NCBI GenBank assembly: GCA_013399305.1
Contig: VXAI01000065.1
Span: 3,073,705-3,137,704, forward strand
Origin: Rostratula benghalensis
Taxonomy: Eukaryota > Chordata > Aves > Charadriiformes > Rostratulidae
Reading direction: 5' to 3'
Length of the DNA stretch: 64,000 nucleotides
Shown here: piece by piece, positions 13,129-24,988 of the stretch
Position numbering within the stretch: the stretch's first letter is position 1
Layout: each line of letters starts with the position of its first letter
The notes under the pieces: generated by a model
The model's input: only the letters and a program-made list of their open reading frames with translations
Databases searched by the model: none
What the model was told of the DNA's origin: nothing
Program-made: the position numbers and the translations under genes

Positions 13129-14207
13129 AGGTCGGTGGGCTCGCCCGTCTGCCTCGGGGGCGGGCAGCGCCGGGCCGGGGCTGCCCTGCTCCGAAGGAGC
13201 GGCAGGAGCGCCGCGGGGCTCGGCGGCGCACTCCGCACCTGCGGCCGCCGCGGGATGCTCCCGTCGCCGGAGCTGGGAGAGCGCTGCCCCGGGCGACGGC
13301 GGGGCTCCTTCCTCGGCCGGCAGGTAGCACCGCGGGTGCCCGCGGCTCCTGCCCTGCGCGTAGGGCTGGCGGGAGGCTCTGCCGGCAGCTGTGTTTGCCG
13401 AGCTGACGGACGACTTCGGGAGCCTGCGCCAGGCTGGTTTTACAGCTCTCTGGAAGGGAGGATGGGAGGGTCGCTATTACAAAAGTTACGATCCTGCTGA
13501 GCTTTGCCGAGTGGCGAGGGGTGAGGTTCTCAGCCTCCTTCGTGGAGGGAAATACTCTCCAAGATGCCGAGCAACTCTAGGAGTCTGCCGCCCGCATTTC
13601 TCTGACGGGTATTTCGTTCTGAGCAGAGCACGCCGAATTGGGCCGTGTCACTGCATTTCCCTTGGGTGTAATTTACATCCTCTAACATGCTCTGCAGGTA
13701 GTTTGCTTTGTTTAGTCATCAATTTACAATTGCCCACCTTTTAATTCAGACTCTCAGTCAAGGCGAGAAAAGAAGAAAAATAATTAAAAAATTAAAATAA
13801 CCTCTCTGATGAAGACCCAGTCAGCCTTTTGGAGACAATAAATGAACTCCAGCTTTTTAAGTGCCCTAAAGAAAAGCAAGTGTGAAAATGGCTCTCCTAA
13901 TTCATTACCATTTGCTTTTATTCTTAAATTTGAAAGACGAGTTTTAAATTAGTGATAGTAGATTTGCAGTAAAAGTAAAAAGTCTGTTTGTGTTTAGGGT
14001 ATTAGCCTAACTTAACCCTCTCAAGAAAGAAATTAACTTAATCTAAAAGAATACTGGGTCACTTGAAGTAAACTTAGAACTATTTTTCTCTATAAAACTT
14101 CAGGCTGCTGCTGAATGGGACATTTCTAGTTTCCTGTCCTCCTAACCATGTGTCTTCTCTTCCCTTGAACTTCTGTGGTAACTATACATCCGTGAGCAGG
14201 TTAGCCT

Positions 14208-14247
14208 AGTGATCTAAGTTAACATAAAGTGATCTAAAGTAACATAA
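14208..14247. repeat. 20-bp tandem duplication
   Basis: agtgatctaagttaacataa at 14208-14227 is followed directly by agtgatctaaagtaacataa at 14228-14247, with two differences. A local duplication. Confidence 0.85.
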
Positions 14248-14719
14248 AGAAACTTTTATGTTACATCACTTTGCCTTCTGATGTTGCAATACCTCTGCAT
14301 CCCATGCAAAAGAGATGATTCAAAGGCACAGTAGGGAGCTGTGGTGGATGAGGATGAGAGGAGGATGCCACCTTGTACTTGCAGGCCTGTGGTCAGGACT
14401 GGATCACGACCGTGTCACTGAAATGGTTGTTAGCAAAAAACTGAAGGGTGCCTTAGTAGCACTGATGTGCTTCAGGGGCACACAGAATGGCCTGCAGAGA
14501 CTAGCATCTACTGGGATCTGGTATCTGTTTCTGATAGAGGCTACTACAGCCTCACCAGGCACATCCTTTCACCCTGCCAACAACTCTGTTCCCAGGACTG
14601 AGATCGAGCCCCCCTGGCACTCAGCTCTGTCCCTACTTATCCTGGTCCTGTGCACCTGGTTGCCCTCTTTCTTGCAAGCATCTCCTCTTTGTGGGGAAGT
14701 AAAATAGCTCTTCACGTCT

Positions 14720-14738
14720 TTTTTTTTTTTTTTTTTAA
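14720..14738. repeat. Poly-T tract
   Basis: A run of about 18 T. It may be a slippage-prone homopolymer or the remains of a retroposed A-tail on the minus strand. No retrogene body is recognisable next to it. Confidence 0.8.
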
Positions 14739-15148
14739 TGCAAATATAGGATATTCAGGCTTACTTTTGAAAAAGTATGAAGCAAGTGAGATGCAGTACA
14801 GTGCCCTGGAAGCTGGAGCAGACAGGCAGTTTAGTTTCCTTTGCCTCTTATGTTGGATAATTCTTAGTTATGTGAATTTAATTTTGCAGTTATTGAGGTA
14901 GAGCTACTCTTGAAATAGCGGGCTGGCTTTCCCTCTTACCTCTAGTCACAAATTTACACAGTGGTAGTGTGAACAAAATCAGTTGTCCTCATGGACAGCA
15001 TTTCCTACGGACAGCATTTTCTGCGGCCAATAACATAATCAGCTCAGGAAGCCTCCTGTTGTTTTTGTAGCATTTGTAATGCGAGATAGTGGAATAAGTG
15101 GGGATTAAAGTTATGCTTTACTGAGCACTCACAGGTATGTGCATTTAT

Positions 15149-16068
15149 NNNNNNNNNNNNNNNNNNNNNNNNNNNNNNNNNNNNNNNNNNNNNNNNNNNN
15201 NNNNNNNNNNNNNNNNNNNNNNNNNNNNNNNNNNNNNNNNNNNNNNNNNNNNNNNNNNNNNNNNNNNNNNNNNNNNNNNNNNNNNNNNNNNNNNNNNNNN
15301 NNNNNNNNNNNNNNNNNNNNNNNNNNNNNNNNNNNNNNNNNNNNNNNNNNNNNNNNNNNNNNNNNNNNNNNNNNNNNNNNNNNNNNNNNNNNNNNNNNNN
15401 NNNNNNNNNNNNNNNNNNNNNNNNNNNNNNNNNNNNNNNNNNNNNNNNNNNNNNNNNNNNNNNNNNNNNNNNNNNNNNNNNNNNNNNNNNNNNNNNNNNN
15501 NNNNNNNNNNNNNNNNNNNNNNNNNNNNNNNNNNNNNNNNNNNNNNNNNNNNNNNNNNNNNNNNNNNNNNNNNNNNNNNNNNNNNNNNNNNNNNNNNNNN
15601 NNNNNNNNNNNNNNNNNNNNNNNNNNNNNNNNNNNNNNNNNNNNNNNNNNNNNNNNNNNNNNNNNNNNNNNNNNNNNNNNNNNNNNNNNNNNNNNNNNNN
15701 NNNNNNNNNNNNNNNNNNNNNNNNNNNNNNNNNNNNNNNNNNNNNNNNNNNNNNNNNNNNNNNNNNNNNNNNNNNNNNNNNNNNNNNNNNNNNNNNNNNN
15801 NNNNNNNNNNNNNNNNNNNNNNNNNNNNNNNNNNNNNNNNNNNNNNNNNNNNNNNNNNNNNNNNNNNNNNNNNNNNNNNNNNNNNNNNNNNNNNNNNNNN
15901 NNNNNNNNNNNNNNNNNNNNNNNNNNNNNNNNNNNNNNNNNNNNNNNNNNNNNNNNNNNNNNNNNNNNNNNNNNNNNNNNNNNNNNNNNNNNNNNNNNNN
16001 NNNNNNNNNNNNNNNNNNNNNNNNNNNNNNNNNNNNNNNNNNNNNNNNNNNNNNNNNNNNNNNNNNNN
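15149..16068. other. Assembly gap (920 N)
   Basis: Run of N, so no sequence information. All long open frames spanning it are artefacts of translating N. Confidence 1.
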
Positions 16069-16866
16069 ATCACGTGTTATAGGATAGAAGAGAGTCAAGT
16101 GGTCATATTTTGTGTTTTAAGGAACAGTTCAAGTGGAGTAGCAAGCACTCTTCTAAAATGCTTGCATGTAGAAACGTAAAAGTATACTAAGTATCAAATT
16201 TATCTTTTCTCTAATAAAATGTTACCAAGTAAAAACCCACTGAGTTTCCTTCCGCTGTCAAGTGAAGACTAACTTTCTCTTCAGTTGAATAAAGCTGGTA
16301 GCAAACCTGGTAAAAGCTACTGAAAATAGGAATACAATCACAATTCCTAAACTGGAAGAACTGATCATGTTACATATAGAAGGTCAAAATACTTCAGTCC
16401 AGAAGCGTTTCAGAGAGACTGTAGAAAGAAAAATGAGACAAAGACAAAATATTACAATACAGGTAGTATATTTATATAGTTCAACTAGTCAGCTAGCACT
16501 GAAATATCACCATGCCCCTCCTTGTTCTCTGTAGAATAATCTTGAAAGCAGTTCGTACCCATCAAAATAATTTTGTAGTGTGTTTCTTATGACCCAAATT
16601 GTACTGATGGACATAATTATGGCTGTAGTGTTCAAGTTGAGCAAACTCAAAGAAATTTCACCTTGTTGAGAAAGGCTTAAATAAATTTCTGTTACTTTAA
16701 TGACCGGAGGGGTTTTTTTGAGTTTTATAGTAGAGAAAATGGGCTCTTCATTATCAACTGAAGGCATGAAGCACAGGAAGGTATATTCCTCTTACATCAT
16801 CTTCTGTCATATCATTGTGGTTTCTGATGTTTCAAATAATAAGACTCTCTCTTCCATTTTAACTGG
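16069..16866 (+). other. Intronic AT-rich DNA
   Basis: I see no exon, RNA gene or repeat family in this stretch between the gap and the first CR1 element. The minus-strand frame at 16507-16767 (86 codons) has no recognisable domain. Confidence 0.6.
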
Positions 16867-17550
16867 AATCACAGAATCACAAACTGGCTGAGTTTGGCAG
16901 GGACCTCTGAAAGTCATCTCGTACAATCCCCCTTGCTCAAACAGGGCCACCTATAGTCGGTAGCCCAGGACCGTGTCCAGATGGCTTTTCAATATCTTCA
17001 GGGTGGAGGCCCCATCATTTCTCTGGGCAATCGGTGCCAGTGCTCAGTCACGTTCACAGGGAAAATGTTTCCTGATGTTCAGAGGGAAGTTCCTGTGTTT
17101 CAGTCTGCACCCATAGACTTTTGTCCTCTCACTGAAAAAAGCCTGGCTCTATTTTCCTTGTACCTTCTTTTCATGTACTAATCTACATTAATAAGATCCC
17201 CCTAGGCCTGCTTTTCTCCAGGCTGAGTAGTCCCTCTCAATCTTTCCTCATAAGAGAGACTCTCCATTACCCTCATCATCTTTGTGTCCTGTTGCTGGGC
17301 TCTCTCTCATATGTACACCTCTCTCTTACACTTGGGAGTCTAGAACTGGACAGGACTACAGGTATGGCCTCATCAGTACTGAGTGGAGGGGAAGGGTCAC
17401 CTCCTTTGATATGCTGACAATCGTTTGTATAATGCATCCCAGGATACCATTTACCCTCTTTACTGCAAGGGCACATTGGTGGGTCATGGTCAACTATGCA
17501 TCTACCAGCTCTGCTCTTGCCCCATCCTTTTCTGCAGAGCTGCTGTTTAC
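16867..17550 (-). mobile_element. CR1-type LINE, 5'-truncated and degraded, antisense to the gene
   Basis: The left end has the CR1 3' tail read backwards (AATCACAGAATCAC), followed by the reverse complement of the conserved CR1 3' region (agggacctctgaaagtcatct, then a segment matching the post-cysteine C-terminal part of the ORF2 protein). The right end fades out at about 17545-17560 in the part that encodes the C-terminal region after the reverse transcriptase domain. About 680 bp remain of an element that is about 4.5 kb when complete. The coding frame is broken by several stops and shifts, so it cannot move. Severe 5' truncation is normal for CR1. Confidence 0.88.
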
Positions 17551-20217
17551 TTACAAACTTGGCGAACAAAAGAATTTGAGCTAGTGTTTTACCATTCTGG
17601 GCACCTGACTAAATATTTTTAGGAAAGTTTCATGCAAAATTGTAGTATTATCATCTCTGAGAATTCAGGTGTATGGGGGAAAATGCAATTTAAAACATTT
17701 TTAATTATCTTTCTTTCATGAAAGGCTTCAGACCCCTTAGTTTCTCTGTGAAGAAGGATGAAAGATTTAGTAAAAGGAAGGCCTTGCACTGGAGAAGTCT
17801 GTTGCTAAAATTGTGAAAGTGAGACTAAATTTTTTTTTTCGTTTATTGAGCATTCCTTACCTGCAGCTCACTAGGGAGTTAGGCCATCAGCATTTTCACA
17901 TGTTTTCACAGGGCATATGTGAGTATGTGCATAAGTCAGGGAAAGAAGCTATACTTCCTCTTCTCCTGTTGAATCAGACAAAAGTTATTCACAAACTGAT
18001 ATTACATCTGTATCCTACAATCATGTTTTCATCTGGACATGTGCAAAAGTGGGGTGAATGAAGAATTTGTGAGATTGAAATGCACATGAAACAAGAGCTA
18101 CAGCAGGTCAAGACATAAACATAGGGAATTGGAATGTTTGAGCACTGGTCTGATTGTACAGCTTCTGAGAAGTTATTTGCTTTCTGACATTACTGCTTTT
18201 TGCTCTCTCATGTGACCCCAGTAAAAAACTCTTCTGTAGTAGCTTTTGCCTTCTTAAAATGAAAGATATTTAGGAATTGAACTCTGCTTTTATGGTGTCT
18301 ATATGATTTTATCTCATTCTTCTCTTAGAGCTGTATGCCAAATTTCATGGACTTAAAATTATTGCCCTGTTTGTGAGTATCTCCCGCAATGGAGATAATG
18401 CAACCATACGGTACTTACAGATATGGAATAGTCTGTTATCTTATCACTAATGAGTGACAGCAGAATTGATTGATGAACAAATCCTTTAAAAAGTGGAAAT
18501 ATGATTTTTGATAATTTAGGTTAGATTACTAATACCATGTTCCAGTGGCATGTCCCTGTAAATTACTTCTCTTAATGAAAATGTAACTTGTGTATTTAAA
18601 TGCATCTTTATTCTTGTGTAGAAGTTCACATTGGGTGCACAAATTGGATACTACTAGTGTTTTATGGAAAAATCACATGACGTAAATTATTGCTGATAGG
18701 TGTCGTAAAGATTAAGGAATGCAATGTGGCTAATTACATAAGCAAGTGTTAGGCATTTTGAACACCCTGGTTAGAAATTAGATCTTTTCCTTAGACTTTG
18801 AGTGACTTAACATGAAAAAATAAAATAAAATAAAAAAGGCGGAACCTATGTATGCTTTTAGTCCTCTTTCACTGCAATCCACACTTTAATACTTTTGCTC
18901 CTTAGTGTCTTCTTCTAATTATTTTTTTCCTACAAAATATAATTAAGTATGCCTTGCCTGTGATGAAAAAGATGATAAAACATAATGAAGTTAGCTAATG
19001 GGATGATATATGGCTAGTAAACTAGTAAGTCATTATCTGAATTTAGCAACCACAGTATTCCCTTTATGCTTCTATTCCTGACTTTAAATCATCCCATAAC
19101 AGCTCAAGTCCATGGGTACATGTTACTGTTGTGCACCTTAAGTTGTTTTGCACCCCAAAAATGGAGTTGCATCACAGCTGCAAACAAGGTGTTTCTGATT
19201 TAGTAAGCAATGTAACAGAAATGTAACATGTCATTTACAAAACTTGGTGAATAATGCCATGTACATCTGAGTCATCCCCTATTAAATTTAATTAAACTCT
19301 TTAGACCCTTCTCAGTCTTAAGGGTATGCATTTTGTATGCCTTTTGAGAGAAATGTTCAGTCAGCATAGTTGTTGAACATGTACGTGCAAGGAAAGTTAC
19401 CAAGTGGGGGAGAAATGGGAAGAGACAATTCAAAGCCTTTGGGAAATACATTAATTTGAGCTGCACTAGGTACCTTGGAATGAATTGTGGGAAGAATAGT
19501 TCATTAATGCTGTTTGACATGCAGTTACATTTTCTGCAAATAGGAGGAAAAAAAAGAAGAAAGGAGAGAAAGAAAGAGATTGCAAAATTTGGATTGAGCA
19601 TACAGGGGAAATCATATTATAACAATGAGTTCTGCTGGGTAACAGAATGCTTAGTTCTTTAAGTATGTTTTTCTACTGAGTGGACAAGAGCAGTATTATA
19701 TGTGCTGCTCACACACCAATTCAGGACTGGTGTGGGAATGGAGTGGGTGATCTAGCAGGACTGTGCCATCTCAGCCAGTAATATCCATCAGAGGAATTAA
19801 ACAAAGCCTATTCTTGCATCCGTGCTTCAGTTTGTTCATAGTCCTATATGGCTAGGTGCCATAAATAATGACTGCATTACATCAGTCCCAGATATGGCTT
19901 GAGGACTGTTGCTTGATACTGTTACTTTTGACTCAACCAAGTGTTTCCAGAATTTTCATCTGTACAAATATATTTTTTTAAACTAACCCCATATATTTAA
20001 TAATAGAAGAGTGGATTCATATAAAACTGCCAGTAATTGTTTCATTTAGCTTTGTTTTGACTTGTGGATTAAACTGGCATATGCATGGCATTGAATGGAA
20101 AGACCTGTTTGTGGATTTTTACATAGTTATAATAATACTGTCACTCTCCATGTAGCTCAGGTGGGCTGCAGAGTCCGGTTTTCCTTTGGGCTGTGCATGT
20201 TTTTTGATTCTATGAAG
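17551..20217 (+). other. Intronic AT-rich DNA
   Basis: No recognisable exon, RNA gene or mobile element. Short features only: an (AAAAT)-like run near 18814-18835 and a purine-rich stretch of GAAA/GGAA words at about 19543-19580. The open frames at 17813-18061 and 19272-19601 are featureless. Confidence 0.6.
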
Positions 20218-20431
20218 AGCTGATACAAAGGAAAGAATTCACATATATTAATGACACTACTATGTAATACAGTAGCTGAAACCTAGTGCTGTGTGGCTAC
20301 GTGTTTTGTTTGCTTTTATTGTATAGCTGATACAAAGGAAAGAATTCACATATATTAATGACACTACTATGTAATACAGTAGCTGAAACCTAGTGCTGTG
20401 TGGCTATGTGTTTTGATTGCTTTTATTGTAT
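20218..20431. repeat. 107-bp tandem duplication, two copies
   Basis: The 107-bp unit starting agctgatacaaagg at 20218-20324 is repeated head to tail at 20325-20431. I count only two differences (ctacgtg/ctatgtg and ttttgtttgc/ttttgattgc), so the duplication is recent, or allelic sequence has been assembled in tandem. The unit matches no repeat family I know. Confidence 0.95.
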
Positions 20432-23400
20432 TTCTTTTAATGTTTTTTTTTAGAGGAAATAAAGGGGAGCCAGACTCATCCTGGCTTATACTAACTCCTG
20501 AAGGAACGACTGACTGACTGCTGTGCTGAGAAATACCTCTTAATTTTTGCTGTGGGCTTGGCTGAGCTGTGTGGTTGCAGGGAAGGGGAAATGAAGAAGG
20601 GAAGAGTTTTTTAACAGATGAATGATATTTCAACCGTCCCTGTCCATTTCAGAAAATTTGATATTTAAGTGTTTAAAATTTTGCAGTTGGCTGGAGAATT
20701 AAGGAAGCAGCAAAGGTCAGAGTTGAATGTCTTAATGATAATTTTGCTTAACTAAAGTTTGGAAAAATGGTGCTTTTGTAAAACTGCTCTTTTTTTCAGG
20801 GAAATAATAACTGCTTCATTTTAATAGGCACTATCAATAATTTTGTGTCAATTTACTATAGCAGACTGGTGCATAGCGGGGACCATTTTGAAGAGAAAAG
20901 TGGTTTTTTTCTGAAGTGTTATTAGGAGATTCTTCTGGTATCTGACATCTGTATTTTCAATTAGAAAAAGCTGCCTTTGCAAAATGTCTCAAAGAAAAGG
21001 TGTGCCATTGTAAAAGATAAAAGAGTTTCCAAGTATTTTTCTTCTTCCACCCTTACTTCTACTTGGCTTTTTGAATCCTCTTGCTACAGAAGTGCTCCTG
21101 CTAAAAAGTCTCTGTGTGTGTTGTGTAACTTTGGCTGTAAGTGATCCGAGTGAACCTAGGAAATCAGTCACATGAATCAACTTACGTGTTTGCAGATTTG
21201 GAGACTGTGTCTGAACAGTCCTTAGAAAGGCAACAAGACCTCTATGTTTGGTATGTTCTCCCACATTGCCTTTTACTTCTAACCTTTAACTTGCAGATAA
21301 TGGCACCGGATATTGCATCCAATGGGTTATTATGAGCACTGTCACTGAAGCATAATGCTTCACCTGCGATTTGTACAGTGGCTTTTCAAATTCTGTTTAG
21401 TGGAATACTTCTGTCAAGAAGCAAACTCTTTAGTACCAATACATTTCTGTGCTGTACTGCAATGATTAATTGAAGGAGTGTTTATCCTGAAAGTGAGTGA
21501 TTTTCAAACTTTGAATAGAATTTTTTTTTTCTTTCTTTTTAAATCTGCTTTTCAGGTGTAAGTCAGGATTATATTTAATGACCTGATTACAAATATATTT
21601 CCACAGAAACTCTCCTATTTAAGGATAAATTCTATGAGATGCTAACTAACATTTGCTGAGTCTTTGTGAAATATCGCAGAAGATTAAAAGGCAGTCACTA
21701 GGTGGGTCAGAACCTTTGGCTTTCATTAGAATATTTACATTTGTATTTAGGTTCCTACTGAAGGTAATTTTATAAGCAAGAGGGCACTCTCTTTATTTTA
21801 TAAATTCCATATTTTCATGTTGCATAGTTCATAAATGCTTAAGCATTTTATTTTACTAACAAAATAGATGCTTATCATGTAGCCCTTTATGAGAATAAGC
21901 TGTTATTATAGTCTTGCACCTATACTCCTGTATATGCTTATGTTGGGCAAAGGCAGAAGTCATAAAAAAAGCTCCCTTCTACATTTGAAAGCCACTTGCC
22001 CTTATTACCTTAGCATTCAATTACAGAGGGTAGAGAGATGTTTCAGCAGGTGACTTTGAACATGAATTGTGCACTACCAGAAGAGTGCTTAATTTTATAG
22101 TAGGCAAAATTAAGATACTGAACAAATAGCTGTTCAGTTCAGCTGTTCACGGGAAAGAACTCTGTTTTTCTTTTAACACAGAAGCTCGTGCTGTATTAAC
22201 ATTTCTATTAGAAAAATGTTTCTTTCCTCTCCATTCTATATCCAGTCTGATACTTTTGGCAACAGTATCATAACAATGTTATGATATTTTGTAATCAAGA
22301 TTAAATGGACATACGTATTTTTGGGTTTTGAATCAAAGACCAATGATTGGCTTTATTTTTGTATTGTTTTATTTATTCCATTTTCCTGATGTAAACCATT
22401 TTGAAACTGTGTGCTTATGGAATGTATGCATCTTCAACGGCAAATTTTAAACATATCTGCCTGGGATTAATAATAGTGAGGTTGTAGTGTGGAAGGGATT
22501 TATTTTTTCGTGAATGGTCAAAGAGGTTGATCATATGGCTTACTTGACTGCCATTAACTTTCACTACAATTTGGAAAGCTAACTTAATCTTCTTATTGCA
22601 GTAACTGAGAAAATCTACTAGACACTAAACAACAACATACTGACCTGTTTTTATGTTCTAGAAAATACTTATAAAGGAAAAAGACAGGAAAACTTGATGC
22701 TTGGTTGCTGTTCAGATCGACAAATACAACAATTCATCAGACAGGTGGTAGTTTCTGCACTTCACTTGACTGACTTACCTGCAGTTGTTAGGACAGCAAA
22801 GTGAAAAGTGATGTGCTTAATGTTTCAGAAAATATAAAAGCTGCTGTACCCTGATAGTGGGAAAATGACCTTACTGCATGTGCATGTGAATACACCACAA
22901 AATTATTAGACTTGCTGCTAAAATGCAATTTTAGACAAGTATTATAAATCTATAGTTAAACACTTTAAAGAAATGTGTACTCATTGGAAGAAATTCTTCT
23001 TAGGAAAAACTTACTTCCAGAGCTTCTAGAGATTTTAGAAGCTATTCCTACATTTTCTAGAAGCTTTGTTTGAATTATATTTTAAGTAAAAATATGGCTA
23101 AAAGTGTGTTTTTTTCTGTCATTATCTGAGACCTCATATTTCATACCTGGTCAAAGTGGTTATTTAGAAATTAGTTTAACTAGTCAAATCTGCAGGCTGT
23201 TCGGAGGGTTTTGACAGTGGGTAAGTGGTGTTTGGCTATTTTTTTTATCTCCAGAATTATAAGATTTCTTGGGGAAGTAGAAATCTCTTTGTAGGGTTGT
23301 TGGTTTTTCTTCTTTTTTTTTTCTCCTTCCTAAACTGTACTAAGGACATTTTTTTTTTAATTTTTTTTTTTTGTGCAGTATTTTTAATTTAAATTCCCTT

Positions 23401-24463
23401 AAACTTAAACCTCGACTTTCAGGATAAATGTTTACATAGAACAAGTTTTAGTCAGTATGTCAATTGTAAAGCAGGCAGCCTAGGAAAAAGAAAAGAGGCT
23501 TTTATAGCATCAAAACTATCTCCAGCTGCAATGAAGAACAATAATTCCAGAGTCTTGCAATGTCTATTACATTACTGCTATTACTTGATTGCCAATATAA
23601 AAAAGGAGAACCGGTATTTTAACAGAATCCCTGAAATGTTCTGGGTTGGGGAAAACAGTCCTTTTCTTGGTCTTGGAGACTGCATGTTTTCATGTCAGAG
23701 CACACACAAAGAATTCTGCCTGTTGGAGTACTTACTAATGAATAAATACTAAATACTTACTAAGTTCCTTTTAAATTGGTTTGCCACCAAGAAAAATAAT
23801 ACAAATATAATCTGTGCCTTTTATGTGACATCAGACCTCCAACAAGGTAAGAATACAGAGGAAAAACCAAGAGCTCATTAAAATAACTTGAACTGTTTAT
23901 ATGAGAGCAATGATGAAAAAACTACTGTGTAATAAAGGGTGGGATAGTTTTGTTTTAAAAGGAGTATTCCTCTGTAGCTGATTGTATCCTTGATACAGCT
24001 TGATACTATATTGAGTCTATGTCAATACTCGGAGGAAAAAAGTGTATTTTAAAATTGTAATATTTAAAAACCTTATATATGTACTTTATGCTAGAGGTTT
24101 GGAATTAACTCCTGTCTATTTTGGATTTGACTACTAATGTGATGTTGAATTTTTGAAAGGTTACCTTTACCCTGTCTAAACAAAGCCAAAGTTGTCTGTT
24201 TCCTTATGAAATATTGGTTTGACTTAGATAGTTCCATGCAGAGTTTCAGTACTAGTCTGCTGTGTCTGCTTTTATGCGGAAGAGATTCTGGCTTTGTGAG
24301 CCTGAAAGCTCAGATCTTCCTAGGCCCCCTTAAAATTTCAAGCCAAGATGAAAACATGGAAGATGGTTAAGTATAAAGCTGCTCCTCAGGCTTTTTATAA
24401 AAGTATATTTAAAGCCTTGTCAGGCTCCTGTAATATCCTTATGGGATTTTAACTATTATAGAA
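20432..24463 (+). other. Intronic AT-rich DNA
   Basis: No exon or RNA gene recognised. It contains T-rich runs near 23312-23375, a cluster of TTCTAGAA-like words at 23021-23066 (listed separately), and featureless short open frames such as 23531-23752 and 21141-21335. Confidence 0.6.
23021..23066. repeat. 10-bp inverted repeat with TTCTAGAA cores
   Basis: agcttctaga at 23021-23030 is the exact reverse complement of tctagaagct at 23056-23065, and a related ttttagaagct lies between them. The right arm reads TTCTAGAAGCTTT, close to the heat-shock-element pattern TTCnnGAAnnTTC (one mismatch). A function is speculative. Confidence 0.6.
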
Positions 24464-24494
24464 ACTTTCCAACCCAGACAATTCTATGAATCTA
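24464..24494 (+). mobile_element. Short CR1 3' tail remnant
   Basis: About 30 bases match the terminal CR1 motif (TTTCCAACCCAGACAATTCTATGAATCTA-like, in sense orientation). Upstream similarity is not visible. Either a very short 5'-truncated insertion or the last trace of an old one. Confidence 0.6.
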
Positions 24495-24821
24495 CGTTTT
24501 GAAATAGTGACCATAGCTGCAGAGGAAAGCTGCAGTGTCATTGCAGGCACATAATAAAATGCAATAGTCCATCAAACTATTGAAAAACCCGATAGTTAAG
24601 TGAGTCAGCAACCCATACAACCCAAAAATATTAGATCATGTAATGACCATTTTAAGATTGCAGCAGATAAGATTATCTGACCCCAGTGGTTAATAAAAGT
24701 ACAAGTCCAAAAGTACTATTGTCATAGCTGCCTACTGGCATAGCTAATGGTGTATTTCTTGATTTGTTTGTTGGTTATTTTGGTTATGGTTTATGATGTG
24801 TTTTGTGGGTTGTCTTTGTTG

Positions 24822-24988
24822 GGGATGTGTACAGTGGCATTGAGTGCACCATCAGCAAGTCTGTGGATGACACCAAGTTGAATCGTGTGGTTAATACTCT
24901 AGAGAGAAGAGATGCCATCCAAAGGGACCCTGACAGGCTAGAGAGGGGGGACCCATGTGAACCTCATGAAGTTCAGCATGGCCATAGT
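24822..24988 (+). mobile_element. CR1 LINE fragment covering the reverse transcriptase catalytic region
   Basis: The segment resembles the internal part of CR1 ORF2 in sense orientation. It reads as a decayed RT palm motif (VDDTKL where active copies carry Ala-Asp-Asp), followed by the RDAIQRD and HE/NLMKF-like region seen after it in CR1 proteins. One frame (about 24803-25066) stays open through it, but the last third has shifted and is not conserved. No 3' tail follows, so this is an internal relic rather than a simple 5'-truncated copy. The Ala to Val change and the frame loss mean it is dead. Confidence 0.8.

Larger units (their letters stand above)
12620..13420 (+). promoter_or_regulatory. 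CpG island and probable promoter / 5' UTR
   Basis: GC content and CpG density rise abruptly here against AT-rich flanks, as in vertebrate CpG-island promoters. Sp1-type GC boxes (GGGGCGG) are visible at about 12798-12804 and 12938-12944, and a GGGGGCGGG near 13153-13161. I see no TATA box close to the start codon, which fits the usual dispersed initiation of such promoters. The transcription start cannot be fixed from sequence, but it should lie between about 12.65 and 13.03 kb. The many long frames on both strands here result from stop-codon depletion in GC-rich DNA. Confidence 0.85.
13123..15148 (+). other. Start of intron 1
   Basis: CpG-rich sequence fades out by about 13.42 kb and gives way to AT-rich DNA. 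A 130-codon open frame at 14315-14707 has no recognisable domain or exon borders and is taken as chance. A T-run lies at about 14721-14738. At 14208-14247 a 20-bp unit is repeated in tandem. No second exon was recognised. The block ends at an assembly gap. Confidence 0.6.

Noticed and set aside
12549..13406. Several frames of 110 to 285 codons on both strands in the CpG island
   Set aside because: They overlap each other in different frames, are rich in Arg, Pro, Ala and Gly as expected from GC-rich DNA without stops, and lack domains. Only the 13042-13122 segment has gene-like features.
15129..16179. Long open frames on both strands across 15149-16068
   Set aside because: They consist almost wholly of X from a run of N. 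The same applies to the frames over 47900-48574 and 62678-63647.
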